A stretch of DNA of 64,000 nt from Cognatundibacterium luofuense. Lineage in GTDB: Bacteria > Pseudomonadota > Gammaproteobacteria > Burkholderiales > Burkholderiaceae_D. Both the position numbers and the translations under genes were made by a program. Position 1 is the first letter of the stretch; the number at the start of each line of letters is the position of its first letter. The notes beneath the pieces are model-generated. The model was not told the origin of the DNA, did not search any database, and was given only the letters and a program-made list of their open reading frames with translations. The DNA is taken from positions 49,605 through 113,604 of the forward strand of contig NZ_JAGSPN010000015.1 of the NCBI RefSeq assembly GCF_018139685.1, read 5' to 3'. Of the stretch, positions 44,352-53,461 are shown piece after piece.

Positions 44352-45920
44352 TTAGCTTGGAACCGTCGCGGCAGGCATTGTCAGCCGTTGCGCTGGCAGG
44401 CGGGAAGCGCCGGCATGTGAGACGATTTCATCAAAAATCCGGCGCGCATCCTGCTGAATATCGTCAGCGATGCCTGCTTCTGCAAACAAATCCAGCCCGT
44501 TCGGCTCAGTCAGACAGCCTTCCCGCAAACGGGTCTGACGGCGATCGGGACTGCTGTCCACATACATAGGCACCAGTTCCTGCTGCAATAAATCCGCCAG
44601 CAATAAATTATGCGAGGAGACAATCACCCAGCCTTTTTTTGCCAGATGACGCAGCACCGCAGTGGCGCCTGCCATTGATTCCAGATAATTCGTGCCACGG
44701 AAAATTTCATCCACCAGTTGTAAGGTCGGGCCGGATACCGGATGCGAAAGTAAAGTCTGCGCACGCCGTAGTTCACTGCGGTAGGTACTTTCACCATCTG
44801 CCAGTGAATCATTATTCTGCATGCTGCTGATGACGGTGATGTCCGGCAGGCTGGCGGTGCGCGCAAATGCGAAGCCAAATGCACTGGCCAGCAAGGTATT
44901 TAATCCCAGCATTCTTAAGAAAGTACTTTTACCCGCAGCATTTTTTCCGCTCAGAAAAATACCCCTGCGGCGTAATGTCACAGAAACCGGTGCACAGTCG
45001 TTGACCAGCGGATGACGCATGTCTTCAAACTGCAGCTTTTGCTGATCTGCCGGACTGACCCAGCAATGCGCCTGGGTCTGTAAATGGCTGGCAAGCGCCG
45101 TCTTGGCATCCGCGTGAGCCACTTTGGCATAGCATTGCTGCAAAAAAGCCAGTTGCTGCCTGACCAGCTGCAAAGTGCGGAAATAATGACGGATGTTGTC
45201 CAGAAAAAACCATTGCATATACAACTGCAACAGAGGAAACATGGCGTATTTTTTGCGGCGCAAGCCCTTCATCACACGCAAGGCTTGCCGTGGCTGATCT
45301 GCGTCGCCGGTGCCGGGTAAGGTGCTGAACACGTGCAGCATCCATTGCAGGGTACGGGTTTGCGCAGAGAACTGTTCTGCCGCCTGCTGATAGCTGACCT
45401 GTACGATCATCATCAGCATCCACGCGATAAGAGCCAGTGCCAGTGCAGGCATCCAGCCCTGTACGATGGTCAGTAACAGCAGACCCAGCATCAGCAGCGG
45501 CAAACTCAGTAAATACGCATGCCAGCGCGGCGGCGATTGCATTTTTCCGGCAAACAAGGTCGTGGCTACCTCCGCTTCGGCACGACGCAAAGGCGCACAA
45601 AGGGCTGTCAGTTGCTGTGTTTGCGCCGCGTTTTCGGTCAGTTGCCGGAACTGTGCTTTTTCTGCCGGTGCGGTATGACCGCAACGCAAACGGGCATACA
45701 GATACTGACGCCCGAAAATACTGCCGTGTTGCCCGACTTCAGCCAGATAATCATCACATAAGACATCACGCCAGGTCTGTTCATCGCATTCGCCGTCATG
45801 CGGCTGTGCCTGGTGGTATGCAGCCAGTTCATGCGGCATCCAGCGTGGCTCGGATGGCTGTGGCGCCAGTTGCAGCCATGACCAGAAGCGCCGCATGCGG
45901 GATAGTAAAAAGCCTGCCAC
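44352..45920 (-). CDS. membrane-associated MutS-like ATPase
   Basis: The protein has 522 residues and starts at a GTG with AGGAG upstream. The C-terminal half is a MutS ATPase: Walker A GKNAAGKST at about 322-330, Walker B LQLVDEIFRGTN, then SSHNLLLADLL. The DNA mismatch-recognition and clamp domains are missing. Two membrane helices lie near 132-170 (AYLLSLPLLMLGLLLLTIV, ALALALIAWMLMMIV). FLSGKNAAGKS and STYRSELRRA match a family of short MutS-related proteins whose role is not mismatch repair. It stands alone. Confidence 0.88.
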   Translation of the reverse strand: MAGFLLSRMRRFWSWLQLAPQPSEPRWMPHELAAYHQAQPHDGECDEQTWRDVLCDDYLAEVGQHGSIFGRQYLYARLRCGHTAPAEKAQFRQLTENAAQTQQLTALCAPLRRAEAEVATTLFAGKMQSPPRWHAYLLSLPLLMLGLLLLTIVQGWMPALALALIAWMLMMIVQVSYQQAAEQFSAQTRTLQWMLHVFSTLPGTGDADQPRQALRVMKGLRRKKYAMFPLLQLYMQWFFLDNIRHYFRTLQLVRQQLAFLQQCYAKVAHADAKTALASHLQTQAHCWVSPADQQKLQFEDMRHPLVNDCAPVSVTLRRRGIFLSGKNAAGKSTFLRMLGLNTLLASAFGFAFARTASLPDITVISSMQNNDSLADGESTYRSELRRAQTLLSHPVSGPTLQLVDEIFRGTNYLESMAGATAVLRHLAKKGWVIVSSHNLLLADLLQQELVPMYVDSSPDRRQTRLREGCLTEPNGLDLFAEAGIADDIQQDARRIFDEIVSHAGASRLPAQRLTMPAATVPS

Positions 45921-46134
45921 CTGTTTCTCCTGAAGATGAATGAAAACGCTGTGATGCAGGCGTTGGTGTGCGCCATATTTGGAGCTCTGCTATTTATTCA
46001 AGATGCATAACAGACAAATATGTTGTTATTTCATCAGCCAGCGGCAAGCCAGTGCGGCACATCGTGTACAGTGAAAAAGGCACAAATACACAACAAATCC
46101 CGGGCAAGCATCACTATTCACGGAGAATTTCAGC

Positions 46135-46611
46135 ATGGCATCGCGTTTTGATTTGCAGTATTTACGGCATCACGAACACCGTTCTCAGCTGGGCTGGCTG
46201 ATGCTGCGCCTGACAGTGGCCGGCATTATTGCGGCACATGGCTGGACCCGCGTTTTCAATGGCGGCGTGCTGCCGTTCGGTGAATTTCTGAATGGTCACG
46301 GTTTTGTGATCGGCACGGTGCTGGCAATGCTGGTAACCGGCAGTGAAATTATCGGATCGGTGCTGCTGATACTCGGCAAACTGGTCACGCCGCTGGGGTT
46401 ACTGTTTGCGTTTATTTACGGCATGGGCATAGTGCTGGTGCATGCCAAAGAAGGCTGGTTTGTGGTCGGCCCCGGCAGCGGCGGCGCTGAATACAGCGTG
46501 CTGCTGATCGTGTCCTTTCTGGCGCTGGCACTGCATCACTATCCGCAGGCAAAGCTGCGACTGGTGACAAACCATCAGGATGCTGCAAATCAGCGCGGTC
46601 ATCAGCGTTGA
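46135..46611 (+). CDS. DoxX-family membrane protein
   Basis: The protein has 158 residues with four membrane helices (LMLRLTVAGIIAAHGWTRVF, VIGTVLAMLVTGSEIIGSVL, LLFAFIYGMGIVLV, YSVLLIVSFLALALH). GxxxAHGWTRVFNGGVLPFGEFL is the DoxX opening pattern. Family members are inner-membrane proteins tied to redox balance in some bacteria, but no partner is adjacent. CGGAGA lies nine bases before the ATG. Confidence 0.88.
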   Translation: MASRFDLQYLRHHEHRSQLGWLMLRLTVAGIIAAHGWTRVFNGGVLPFGEFLNGHGFVIGTVLAMLVTGSEIIGSVLLILGKLVTPLGLLFAFIYGMGIVLVHAKEGWFVVGPGSGGAEYSVLLIVSFLALALHHYPQAKLRLVTNHQDAANQRGHQR

Positions 46612-46837
46612 AATTCTGCATGACATGACATTTCTGAAGATGCCGCTTTCTGCATGCGCTTGCTGACAACACCCGGATTGTATGCCGTGGAGCGGGCAAG
46701 CGCTATGCAGATTACCGCTTTTCACAGGTTCACTGCTCTGCAGCACGTAGCAAAAAAATAAGGAAACACCGGAACCTTGTTTGTCCGCTCTTGTCTGATG
46801 TGGCATTCCGTTGACTCCAGTGCGGCGCAGACTTTTC

Positions 46838-48877
46838 ATGCATCCATCCCGATATTTCCAGCTTGCTGTCTTACCCCGATTGCTTTGCGCTGTCTTTACG
46901 ATCAGCGCAGCAACGCTGGCTGTGGCCAGCGATGAACTCAGCGCGGTGGACAAGCCCCAAGTCAAAACCAGTACCGATAAAAACAATGCGATCAGCGGTG
47001 CGGAAGATGGTTTCGGTAACCAGTCCGGCAAAGAATCGATAGGTATTTACGACGATGGCAATGTGCGCGGCTTTTCTCCGTCCAAAGCCGGTAATCTGCG
47101 TATCGAGGGCATGTATTTTGACCGTGCCGCCTATCTGGGACATTTGCTGACCGATGGTTCGAAAGTCAGAGTCGGTGCCACTGTCAGCGGCTATGCCTTT
47201 CCTGCGCCGACCGGCATCGTCGATTATGAACTCCGCAAAGCCGGTGATCAGCGCGAATGGAATATCGGCATGGAAATGGAGCAGTCAGCACGCGGACGCG
47301 GTGACCGCGCCACCGATGTGAATCTGTTGCTGCCACTGAATCCGGGCAACGAGGGGCTGCGTTACGGCGTCTCGGTCGCGGGCTCTTTGTATCAGGAAAT
47401 CACACCAGCGCGCGAAGCGTCGTTTTACCGTTCCGCTGCCGTAGTTGGCCGTATCCGTTCGGCGCAGGGTGCTGCTGCACCGTTTGAAATCCTGCCGTTT
47501 TACAGTCTGGATCAGACACCGTACGAAACACCGCATCCTTACTGGCAAACCACAGACGGCCGCTTACCGCCTTCCTCAGTGCTGCATCTGGCCTATCCGG
47601 CAGCCTTACATGCACCGTGGCTGCGCTCTTCCGGTAATGCGCGCACCTACGGCATCATGGCCCATCAGCAACTGGCAGCAGACTGGCAATGGCGCGCCAG
47701 CCTGATACGTTCGCATGCAAAACAGCGTCATACCTACGATCAGGTGATCACACAGACTGCACCATCGGTCTGGCAGCGCAGTCTGATTGCAGAACAGGGC
47801 AATGAGCGCGATTCACGCAGTGCAGAGCTGCGCCTAGGCAAACGCTGGCTTACCAACGACAGCACGCACTGGCTGCATCTGATCTGGCGCAGCAGACAAG
47901 CGCAATACCGCTATGGCGGCGAAGCAGATATCGATGCAGGGCCGGTTTCTGCAGACAGCGGCTTACCGGCGCTGAGCCAGAGTGGCCCGTTTATCTATTC
48001 TGAAAAATCCCGCGATTCGGTGCAGCAAAGCAGTCAGGGACTGGCTTACGCCTGGCAGCATACGCAGTGGACAGTGAATCTGGGACTGATGCGCACCCGC
48101 TATGAAAAGCAGACACGCAGTGCATTGCAGCCGGAGCACCGTATCGAAGAACAGCAAAACCAGCCTTACTGGAATATCAGCCGCAAACTCGGTGATGCGT
48201 TTTCCGTGTATGCGGGCCAGACGCAGGGCGTGGAGGAAAGCGGTGTCGCGCCGGTCAGCGCCAGTAACCGCTTCGAAGTGCTGCCGCCTATCCGTACCCG
48301 TCAGCATGATCTGGGCGTGCGCTGGCAGGGTAGTCTGCACGGTCAGCCATTCAATGCGGTACTCGGTTATTTCGATGTCAGCAAACCCTACTACGGCTAT
48401 AACACAGCGCAGGCATTCGCCCTGACCGGTACGGTGCGCCATCGCGGACTGGAAGGCAGTATCGCCGGTAATCTGCATCCGCAACTGAATATGGTGATGG
48501 CGGCCGTATGGCAGGATGCCACGCTGAACCGCACACAAAGCAATGCTGCCGATGCACGCCCCGCCGGCAGTATTCCGCTGGAATGGCGCAGCTATCTGGA
48601 TTACCACCCGCAACAACTGGCGGATACTTCGTTTGATCTCGCTCTGCAGTACAGCGGGCCGCAAACCACTTCTGAAACCACCGGCACCCGTTTGCCGAAA
48701 AAAATGCTGGTACAGCTCGGTGCCCGCTACCAGTTCCGCATGCTGGATATGCAGGCGCAATTACGTCTGCAAGTGTCGAACCTGTTTAACCGCGACAACT
48801 GGAACGTCGACAGCGAAAACAGCTTCCAGCAAGGCAAACCCCGCACCTGGCGGCTGGTACTGACGCTGAGCCAATAA
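46838..48877 (+). CDS. TonB-dependent receptor
   Basis: The protein has 679 residues from the ATG at 46838. A signal peptide ends VAS near residue 31. A short plug follows (about 60-160, with VRGFSPSKAGNLRIEGMYFD and the PAPTGIVDYELRKAG strand). The rest is a 22-strand barrel pattern ending in WRLVLTLSQ, where the last aromatic position is weak. It would import a siderophore, vitamin or sugar using TonB energy. The ribosome site is poor, and a TTG nine codons upstream is an alternative start. The ligand is unknown. Confidence 0.85.
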   Translation: MHPSRYFQLAVLPRLLCAVFTISAATLAVASDELSAVDKPQVKTSTDKNNAISGAEDGFGNQSGKESIGIYDDGNVRGFSPSKAGNLRIEGMYFDRAAYLGHLLTDGSKVRVGATVSGYAFPAPTGIVDYELRKAGDQREWNIGMEMEQSARGRGDRATDVNLLLPLNPGNEGLRYGVSVAGSLYQEITPAREASFYRSAAVVGRIRSAQGAAAPFEILPFYSLDQTPYETPHPYWQTTDGRLPPSSVLHLAYPAALHAPWLRSSGNARTYGIMAHQQLAADWQWRASLIRSHAKQRHTYDQVITQTAPSVWQRSLIAEQGNERDSRSAELRLGKRWLTNDSTHWLHLIWRSRQAQYRYGGEADIDAGPVSADSGLPALSQSGPFIYSEKSRDSVQQSSQGLAYAWQHTQWTVNLGLMRTRYEKQTRSALQPEHRIEEQQNQPYWNISRKLGDAFSVYAGQTQGVEESGVAPVSASNRFEVLPPIRTRQHDLGVRWQGSLHGQPFNAVLGYFDVSKPYYGYNTAQAFALTGTVRHRGLEGSIAGNLHPQLNMVMAAVWQDATLNRTQSNAADARPAGSIPLEWRSYLDYHPQQLADTSFDLALQYSGPQTTSETTGTRLPKKMLVQLGARYQFRMLDMQAQLRLQVSNLFNRDNWNVDSENSFQQGKPRTWRLVLTLSQ

Positions 48878-48916
48878 GCAGAGCAGGGGGCGCATCGACC
48901 GCAGACTGTGCAGCGA

Positions 48917-49012
48917 TCCGCATCTGGCATAAAAAACACCTGCCCGGAGCGCCACTGTTTCTGCGGACGTCTGTCAAAAATACGGTTTTTGCTGTGCAGA
49001 ACACCGCATTTA
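48917..49012 (+). repeat. dispersed intergenic repeat, copy G
   Basis: ACCTGCCC, CACTGTTTCTGCGGACGTC and GTGCAGAACACCGCATTTAA occur in the same order and spacing as in copies E and F, at lower identity and without the terminator hairpin. Confidence 0.7.
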
Positions 49013-49047
49013 AGGGATTTTCCGCCTTTTGGAAGCCTGCCAGTCGT

Positions 49048-49482
49048 CTACGCCAGCACTTGCTGAAAACGCAGCGAGCTGGCCAGCAAACCCTGACGGT
49101 AATAGAACCGGTGCGCCAACGGATTATTCAAACCGGTATCCAGTACAATTTTGGCGCAACCGGATGTTTCTGCAATCACGCGGCACTGCTGCATGATCGC
49201 CTCGCCAATCCCCTGCCGCCGGACAGTGGCATCACAGACTAAATCTTCCAGATACAGATAACGTCCGTGCACCAGATTTTCCTGTATCCGGAAACTCGCA
49301 ACCGCCACAACCTCACCGGCTTTCTCCACCGTCAGCAAACGGTAACCCGCCGGTCTCACCCGCTGCCAGTAAGCTTCAAGTTGTTCCAGCGATGTCAGCG
49401 CAGGCCGCAGTTGCTGCAACACAGGGAAAACACGTGACAGCGCAGAAGCCTCCGTCATTTCTGAAAAGACCAGTTGATCCAT
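49048..49482 (-). CDS. GNAT-family N-acetyltransferase
   Basis: The protein has 144 residues when started at the ATG at 49482, eight bases after the stop of the AhpD-like gene. A longer frame to 49581 lies inside that gene and is rejected. GNAT marks are VAVASFRIQENLVHGRYLYLEDLVCDATVRRQGIGEAIM (motif A with RRQGIGE binding acetyl-CoA) and KIVLDTGLNNPLAHRFYYRQGL (motif B). It is probably co-transcribed with the AhpD-like gene. The substrate is unknown. Confidence 0.87.
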   Translation of the reverse strand: MDQLVFSEMTEASALSRVFPVLQQLRPALTSLEQLEAYWQRVRPAGYRLLTVEKAGEVVAVASFRIQENLVHGRYLYLEDLVCDATVRRQGIGEAIMQQCRVIAETSGCAKIVLDTGLNNPLAHRFYYRQGLLASSLRFQQVLA

Positions 49483-49490
49483 GACCGCAC

Positions 49491-49958
49491 TCACTGCGCT
49501 GGCGGCGGTGTAAATCCCAGCGGGCCGGCGATACGGTTCCAGGCATTGATATGGGCGATTGCCAGCGTCAGGTGCACACAATCTGCTTCGGAGAAGTGTT
49601 CACGCAAACGTGGCATCAGTGCCGGATCGGGCAGGGCGGGCGTGCTGGTCAGCGCTTCTGTCCATGCCAGCGCCGCTTTTTCGGAGGCGCTGAACAAAGG
49701 CGATTCCTGCCATGTGGCCAGTTGATCGAGCTGTGCCTGCGGCACTTTCAGCGAACGTGCCAGATTCACATGGTATTGCAGGCAAAATGCGCATCCGTTT
49801 TTCTGTGAGGCACGGACTTTCACCAGCTCGGTCAGTTGCGGCGATAAGCCACTGTCTTTGATCGCTTGCCCGAACTGACCGAGTGCGGCTGTCGCCGCAG
49901 GATGCTCTTGCTGCAGTCGGGAATAGGAAAAGCCGGATGTTGGCGCTTGCGTTGTCAT
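49491..49958 (-). CDS. carboxymuconolactone decarboxylase/AhpD-like protein
   Basis: The protein has 155 residues. The redox motif is Cys56-x-x-Cys59 followed by His63 (CAFCLQYH), the arrangement of AhpD-type peroxidase-related proteins rather than true decarboxylases. DCVHLTLAIAHINAWNRI is the C-terminal helix of the family. It is divergent from a MarR gene across a 75-base region with a clear palindrome, so MarR probably controls it in response to oxidants. AAGGAGCAG lies before the ATG. Confidence 0.9.
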   Translation of the reverse strand: MTTQAPTSGFSYSRLQQEHPAATAALGQFGQAIKDSGLSPQLTELVKVRASQKNGCAFCLQYHVNLARSLKVPQAQLDQLATWQESPLFSASEKAALAWTEALTSTPALPDPALMPRLREHFSEADCVHLTLAIAHINAWNRIAGPLGFTPPPAQ

Positions 49959-50014
49959 ATCTGCTCCTTGTTCAGAAAAAATCGTCTGTGCGATAATATC
50001 AGTGTTCGAATATC

Positions 50015-50032
50015 ATATCAGAGCCCTGATAT
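50015..50032. promoter_or_regulatory. MarR operator between ahpD-like and marR genes
   Basis: ATATCAG, AGCC, CTGATAT is a perfect 18-base palindrome ending just before the marR ATG. A third ATATCAG half-site is at 49996-50002, and the longer arms 49993-50002 and 50026-50035 are also complementary. Confidence 0.7.
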
Positions 50033-50033
50033 T

Positions 50034-50867
50034 ATGCAAAATAATCAAGAAAATCCGGTTCCGGGCACAGGTGAAGGCAAACGCGGGCCGAATGGCTATG
50101 CCGGATACCTGTTACGTCAGGCCGCACAGGCGCACCGCAGCTATATCGAAAACAGTCTGGCACCACTGGGGCTGACCCTGCCGCAATTCTCAGTCCTGAC
50201 CATGCTGCAAGCCTATCCCGGTTGCTCGAACGCGGATCTCTCACGTTTGTCGTTGCTGACGCCGCAAACTGTCAGTCTGATTGTCAGTAATTTGCAAAAA
50301 GCCGGTACCATACAGCGCGAAAAACATGCGACTCACGGCCGGATTCAGCAAATTGTTCTGACAGAACACGGTAAAACCCTGCTGCATCAGGCTCGGATAC
50401 AAGTCATGCAGGCTGAGCATGAAATCATGTCCGGCTACAGTGAGGATGAACAGCAAACGATACGGCGCTGGCTCAGCGACCTTGCCGTGCGCCTGTCCGT
50501 TCAGGCGAACGCAGAAAACCCATCACTCCCCGCACAATCTGAAAGGAAAGATATGCAATTTGCAGAACGACTGGCCACACTGCCAGCAATCGACCATTTA
50601 CGCGGCTTACGTTTGAAAGACGGCGATCAGGTGATCGCTGAAATTCTGAATCAGCCAGGTTCGGCTGGCAGCGTGCGCGTCTATCACGCACTGTTTCAGC
50701 AATTCGGCAGTATCAGCAAAGAGGCCGCGGAAACCGGCATTAACTGGTATGCAGAACACACCGCAGATGCACATCAGCATCCGGGCAAACATCCGAATAT
50801 CGACCGGCTGATCGCGATCAGCGCCGGTCAGCTGCCTGTACTGCAAGTGGAACTGATCCCCGCATGA
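50034..50867 (+). CDS. MarR-family regulator fused to a DUF2322 domain
   Basis: The protein has 277 residues. Residues about 15-150 are a MarR winged helix (LPQFSVLTMLQAYPGCSNADLS, LTPQTVSLIVSNLQKAGTIQRE). Residues about 174-277 match DUF2322 (ATLPAIDHLRGLRLKDGDQV, GSVRVYHALFQQFG, YAEHTADAHQHPGKHPNIDRL). These domains are normally separate proteins. An in-frame ATG at 50553 starts exactly at the DUF2322 part and has AAGGAAAG upstream, so the domain may also be made alone. A strong terminator follows. Confidence 0.88.
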   Translation: MQNNQENPVPGTGEGKRGPNGYAGYLLRQAAQAHRSYIENSLAPLGLTLPQFSVLTMLQAYPGCSNADLSRLSLLTPQTVSLIVSNLQKAGTIQREKHATHGRIQQIVLTEHGKTLLHQARIQVMQAEHEIMSGYSEDEQQTIRRWLSDLAVRLSVQANAENPSLPAQSERKDMQFAERLATLPAIDHLRGLRLKDGDQVIAEILNQPGSAGSVRVYHALFQQFGSISKEAAETGINWYAEHTADAHQHPGKHPNIDRLIAISAGQLPVLQVELIPA

Positions 50868-50905
50868 TCTGAGGAATATATCTGCACGCACTGTGCAGAC
50901 GTAAA

Positions 50906-50936
50906 AAAACCGGCCTGCAAGCGGCCGGTTTTTTAT
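50906..50936. terminator. bidirectional terminator between marR and the BI-1 gene
   Basis: AAAACCGGCC (50906-50915) pairs with GGCCGGTTTT (50923-50932); A-run before and T-run after allow use on both strands. Confidence 0.88.
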
Positions 50937-50953
50937 TTGTTCAATCCAGCGAA

Positions 50954-51631
50954 TTAATCGCGGCTGATAAAAATACGCAGTACGTACCAGAACATCAGCG
51001 CAACGGAAGCAAACAATTGCAATGCTGCACCGACATAGCGATCTTCCGGATAATGGTGAATGACTTCCGAAGCGTCATACAAAATCGCAGCACCGGCAAA
51101 ACCGACCATGGCGACACTGAAAATAATGCCCAGTGTGAAACCAAAAATCGCGCTGCAGATGATCAGCACAATCGCGACCAGACCAGCCCATTTCAGAATG
51201 GTACCGAGGAAGGAAAAGTCTTTACGGGATACGTAAGCCACACCAACCAGACCCAGCGTTGCCAGTACAGTAATCAGACCGGCATTCGCAATCGCGCCCG
51301 GTGCAACTTTGCTCGCCAGCGTCAGTAATGGCACAAAAATCACCGCTTCCGCCAGAATGTAAGCGCCCAGCGCCAGATACTGGCTGCTCAGGCTTTCCGC
51401 AGTATGCGCGGCACGGGTTGCAATCCAGCCGACGATCATGAATGCGCCGAGAATTGCCATCCACGGCACAAATTTCAAAGCGCCCAAGATGACATTTGCA
51501 ATACCGGAAGTAAAAAAGAACACTTCCAGCGCGGTAAAGGCCAGTAAGGCACCACCCAAGTGATTAAACACTTTGGCGATAAAACGTTCACGTGAACCGC
51601 CAAACGAATGTTCGCTGCCTGCGAGTTGCAT
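50954..51631 (-). CDS. Bax inhibitor-1 family membrane protein (YccA-like)
   Basis: The protein has 225 residues with seven membrane helices. Family marks are FGGSRERFIAKVFNHLGGALLAF at the start, SVAMVGFAGAAILYDASEVIHH with the paired Asp region, and YVGAALQLFASVALMFWYVLRIF at the end. E. coli YccA modulates the FtsH protease and BI-1 homologues act as pH-gated calcium channels; which applies here cannot be told. It is a single-gene unit. Confidence 0.92.
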   Translation of the reverse strand: MQLAGSEHSFGGSRERFIAKVFNHLGGALLAFTALEVFFFTSGIANVILGALKFVPWMAILGAFMIVGWIATRAAHTAESLSSQYLALGAYILAEAVIFVPLLTLASKVAPGAIANAGLITVLATLGLVGVAYVSRKDFSFLGTILKWAGLVAIVLIICSAIFGFTLGIIFSVAMVGFAGAAILYDASEVIHHYPEDRYVGAALQLFASVALMFWYVLRIFISRD

Positions 51632-51719
51632 AATGAATTCCCCTGAAAAGTGATTGTTGTAGCGCTGATTTTACATTGTTTTGCAAATTTGCCTACATAA
51701 AACCGAGGATTGGCAACAG

Positions 51720-52595
51720 TCAGCGTGTTTGTGCGAGCTGGTTCACAACGGCGCAATACGATTGCTGAACATCAGCCCGCGCCATTAAGCCACTGTGCCC
51801 GGCACCGGCAATATTCATAAACTGTTTGTCTGCGGAAGGAATCGCATTAAACACTGCCAACCCCAGTTCCGCCGGTGTCTGCTGATCTTTCTCACCACTG
51901 ATCACCAGTACTTTGCCGCGATACTGACTGACCGCTACCCTGTTATCAATCTCAAGAATTGATGGCGCATAGCTGACTTTCGTAAACGGGCGCAATAACC
52001 ACGGCGTCATCAGCGGAACAACTTCATCCACCCGCGTTGCAGTCGTTTCCAGTACCAGTCCGTCTGGCTGACGATGCTGCGCGATATAGCCTGCCATAAA
52101 GCTCCCGAGCGAATGGCCATGCACAATCAGTTTTCCCTGAACACGGGAACGTACTTCGTCATAAATCTTCAGCGCATCCTCTTTCAGGGATTTTGTATCC
52201 GGCGTTCCAGTTGTACGCCCGTAACCGCGGTAATCAAAGGTGTACAGCGGAACAGCGCAGTTAGCGGTATTTCGCAGCAAAAACGGAATATTGTCATCCG
52301 CATGAGATAAATTGCCACCGAAATATAAGACCGTTACGCCATCTAAAGTTTTGGGTGGTAATGCCTGAATGCCTTTCAGCACCTGCTGATCAGCCGACTG
52401 TAACTCAATATCATTCAGTGTGGCACCGGGACTCGCCTTCTGAATTTTTTCAGTACTAACCGGACCGCTGTACTGATAACCCGTTGCACTGTCCGGACGT
52501 AAAAAAGCATTATCCGGAACGTGAATATTCATACATCCGGTAAGCGTTGTTCCTGCTAGCAGGGTCAGTGAAACAGCAGGGAAAAGTCTTGCCAT
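51720..52595 (-). CDS. alpha/beta-hydrolase lipoprotein
   Basis: The protein has 291 residues. The lipobox LTGC (Cys at about residue 21) predicts a lipoprotein. The hydrolase domain has GYGRTTGTPDTKSL, the nucleophile elbow GHSLGS (about residue 156-161), the acid in VISGEKDQQTPAEL and the catalytic His in GAGHSGLM. The oxyanion region is VLYFGGNLSHADDN. It could be an esterase or lipase at the membrane surface; the substrate is unknown. Confidence 0.87.
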   Translation of the reverse strand: MARLFPAVSLTLLAGTTLTGCMNIHVPDNAFLRPDSATGYQYSGPVSTEKIQKASPGATLNDIELQSADQQVLKGIQALPPKTLDGVTVLYFGGNLSHADDNIPFLLRNTANCAVPLYTFDYRGYGRTTGTPDTKSLKEDALKIYDEVRSRVQGKLIVHGHSLGSFMAGYIAQHRQPDGLVLETTATRVDEVVPLMTPWLLRPFTKVSYAPSILEIDNRVAVSQYRGKVLVISGEKDQQTPAELGLAVFNAIPSADKQFMNIAGAGHSGLMARADVQQSYCAVVNQLAQTR

Positions 52596-52867
52596 CGGTG
52601 TCTCCGTCTTGTCGGTTTTGATTATTAATCGTTAAATCTAATCACAATTGTCACTGCTATTCAAATTACATGAGATAAAACACCAGCAATATGCCGTTTT
52701 CGTCCGGATATCAGTGTATTCGATGCCGCTTATGGCTCCCGAAAAACGAAAAAAGTACCGCAGGCTTCACTGAGCTGCATTCTGAGAAGAGATCCCGGAT
52801 ATATGCGCGTGCAACTGAACAACGACAACATTAAGATGCGGCAACTAAAACGCATAAGGAGATAACG

Positions 52868-53461
52868 GTGAAAACAACTCAGACAACCCGTCGGTGGGTG
52901 CAGGCAGTAATTGCCTTCGGGATCATATGTACCGGTACTGCCAATGCAGCCGAAAGCAGCACTTCCACAATTGACAGCACCGTAGCGTGTTTCCGTGAAC
53001 AGGGCTTACAAATCAGTGATCTGACAAAACGGCAGAATGGTGTCTCTTACCGTACCGTTCAGACTTCACAAGGTGCAGAGAAAGTCTCAGTAACGGATGG
53101 CGTGAGATTTTTCTGGAGCGCAGCAGGGCAGCAATTCCGGGTAAAACTGCATCTGGAACAATCTGCAAACGGCCAGCTTGCCTCCGATACAGAAGTCATT
53201 TCAAGGGAATATCAGAAATTCGGTGCCACACCGGAGACCATAATACGTATTGTCAGCCCTGCGTTAACAGAGCTGGGGTTGCGTATGCCGGTACTCAGTG
53301 CAGGACTGGTCGGAGTTCACAGCCTGATTTCTGTAAAGCATCAGCAGATTCTGACCATGTATATCAACTGGTTACCAACACAGGACTCATCACAGGATAG
53401 TGAAGCAGTCTATTCTGCGGCGATGTCAGAATTGCTGAATAAAGCCAAAGCCTGTCTTTGA
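52868..53461 (+). CDS. exported protein of unknown function
   Basis: The protein has 197 residues and starts at a GTG with AAGGAGAT nine bases upstream. A signal peptide (RRWVQAVIAFGIICTGTANA) ends near residue 28. The mature part has one cysteine near the middle and one near the end (VACFREQ, KACL) that may form a disulfide. I do not recognise the family. It converges with the LysE gene, and a hairpin covers its stop codon. Confidence 0.7.
   Translation: MKTTQTTRRWVQAVIAFGIICTGTANAAESSTSTIDSTVACFREQGLQISDLTKRQNGVSYRTVQTSQGAEKVSVTDGVRFFWSAAGQQFRVKLHLEQSANGQLASDTEVISREYQKFGATPETIIRIVSPALTELGLRMPVLSAGLVGVHSLISVKHQQILTMYINWLPTQDSSQDSEAVYSAAMSELLNKAKACL

Noticed and set aside
49483-49581. N-terminal extension of the GNAT acetyltransferase
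   Set aside because: The extension lies inside the AhpD-like gene in another frame and does not resemble a GNAT N-terminus; the ATG at 49482 fits the domain.
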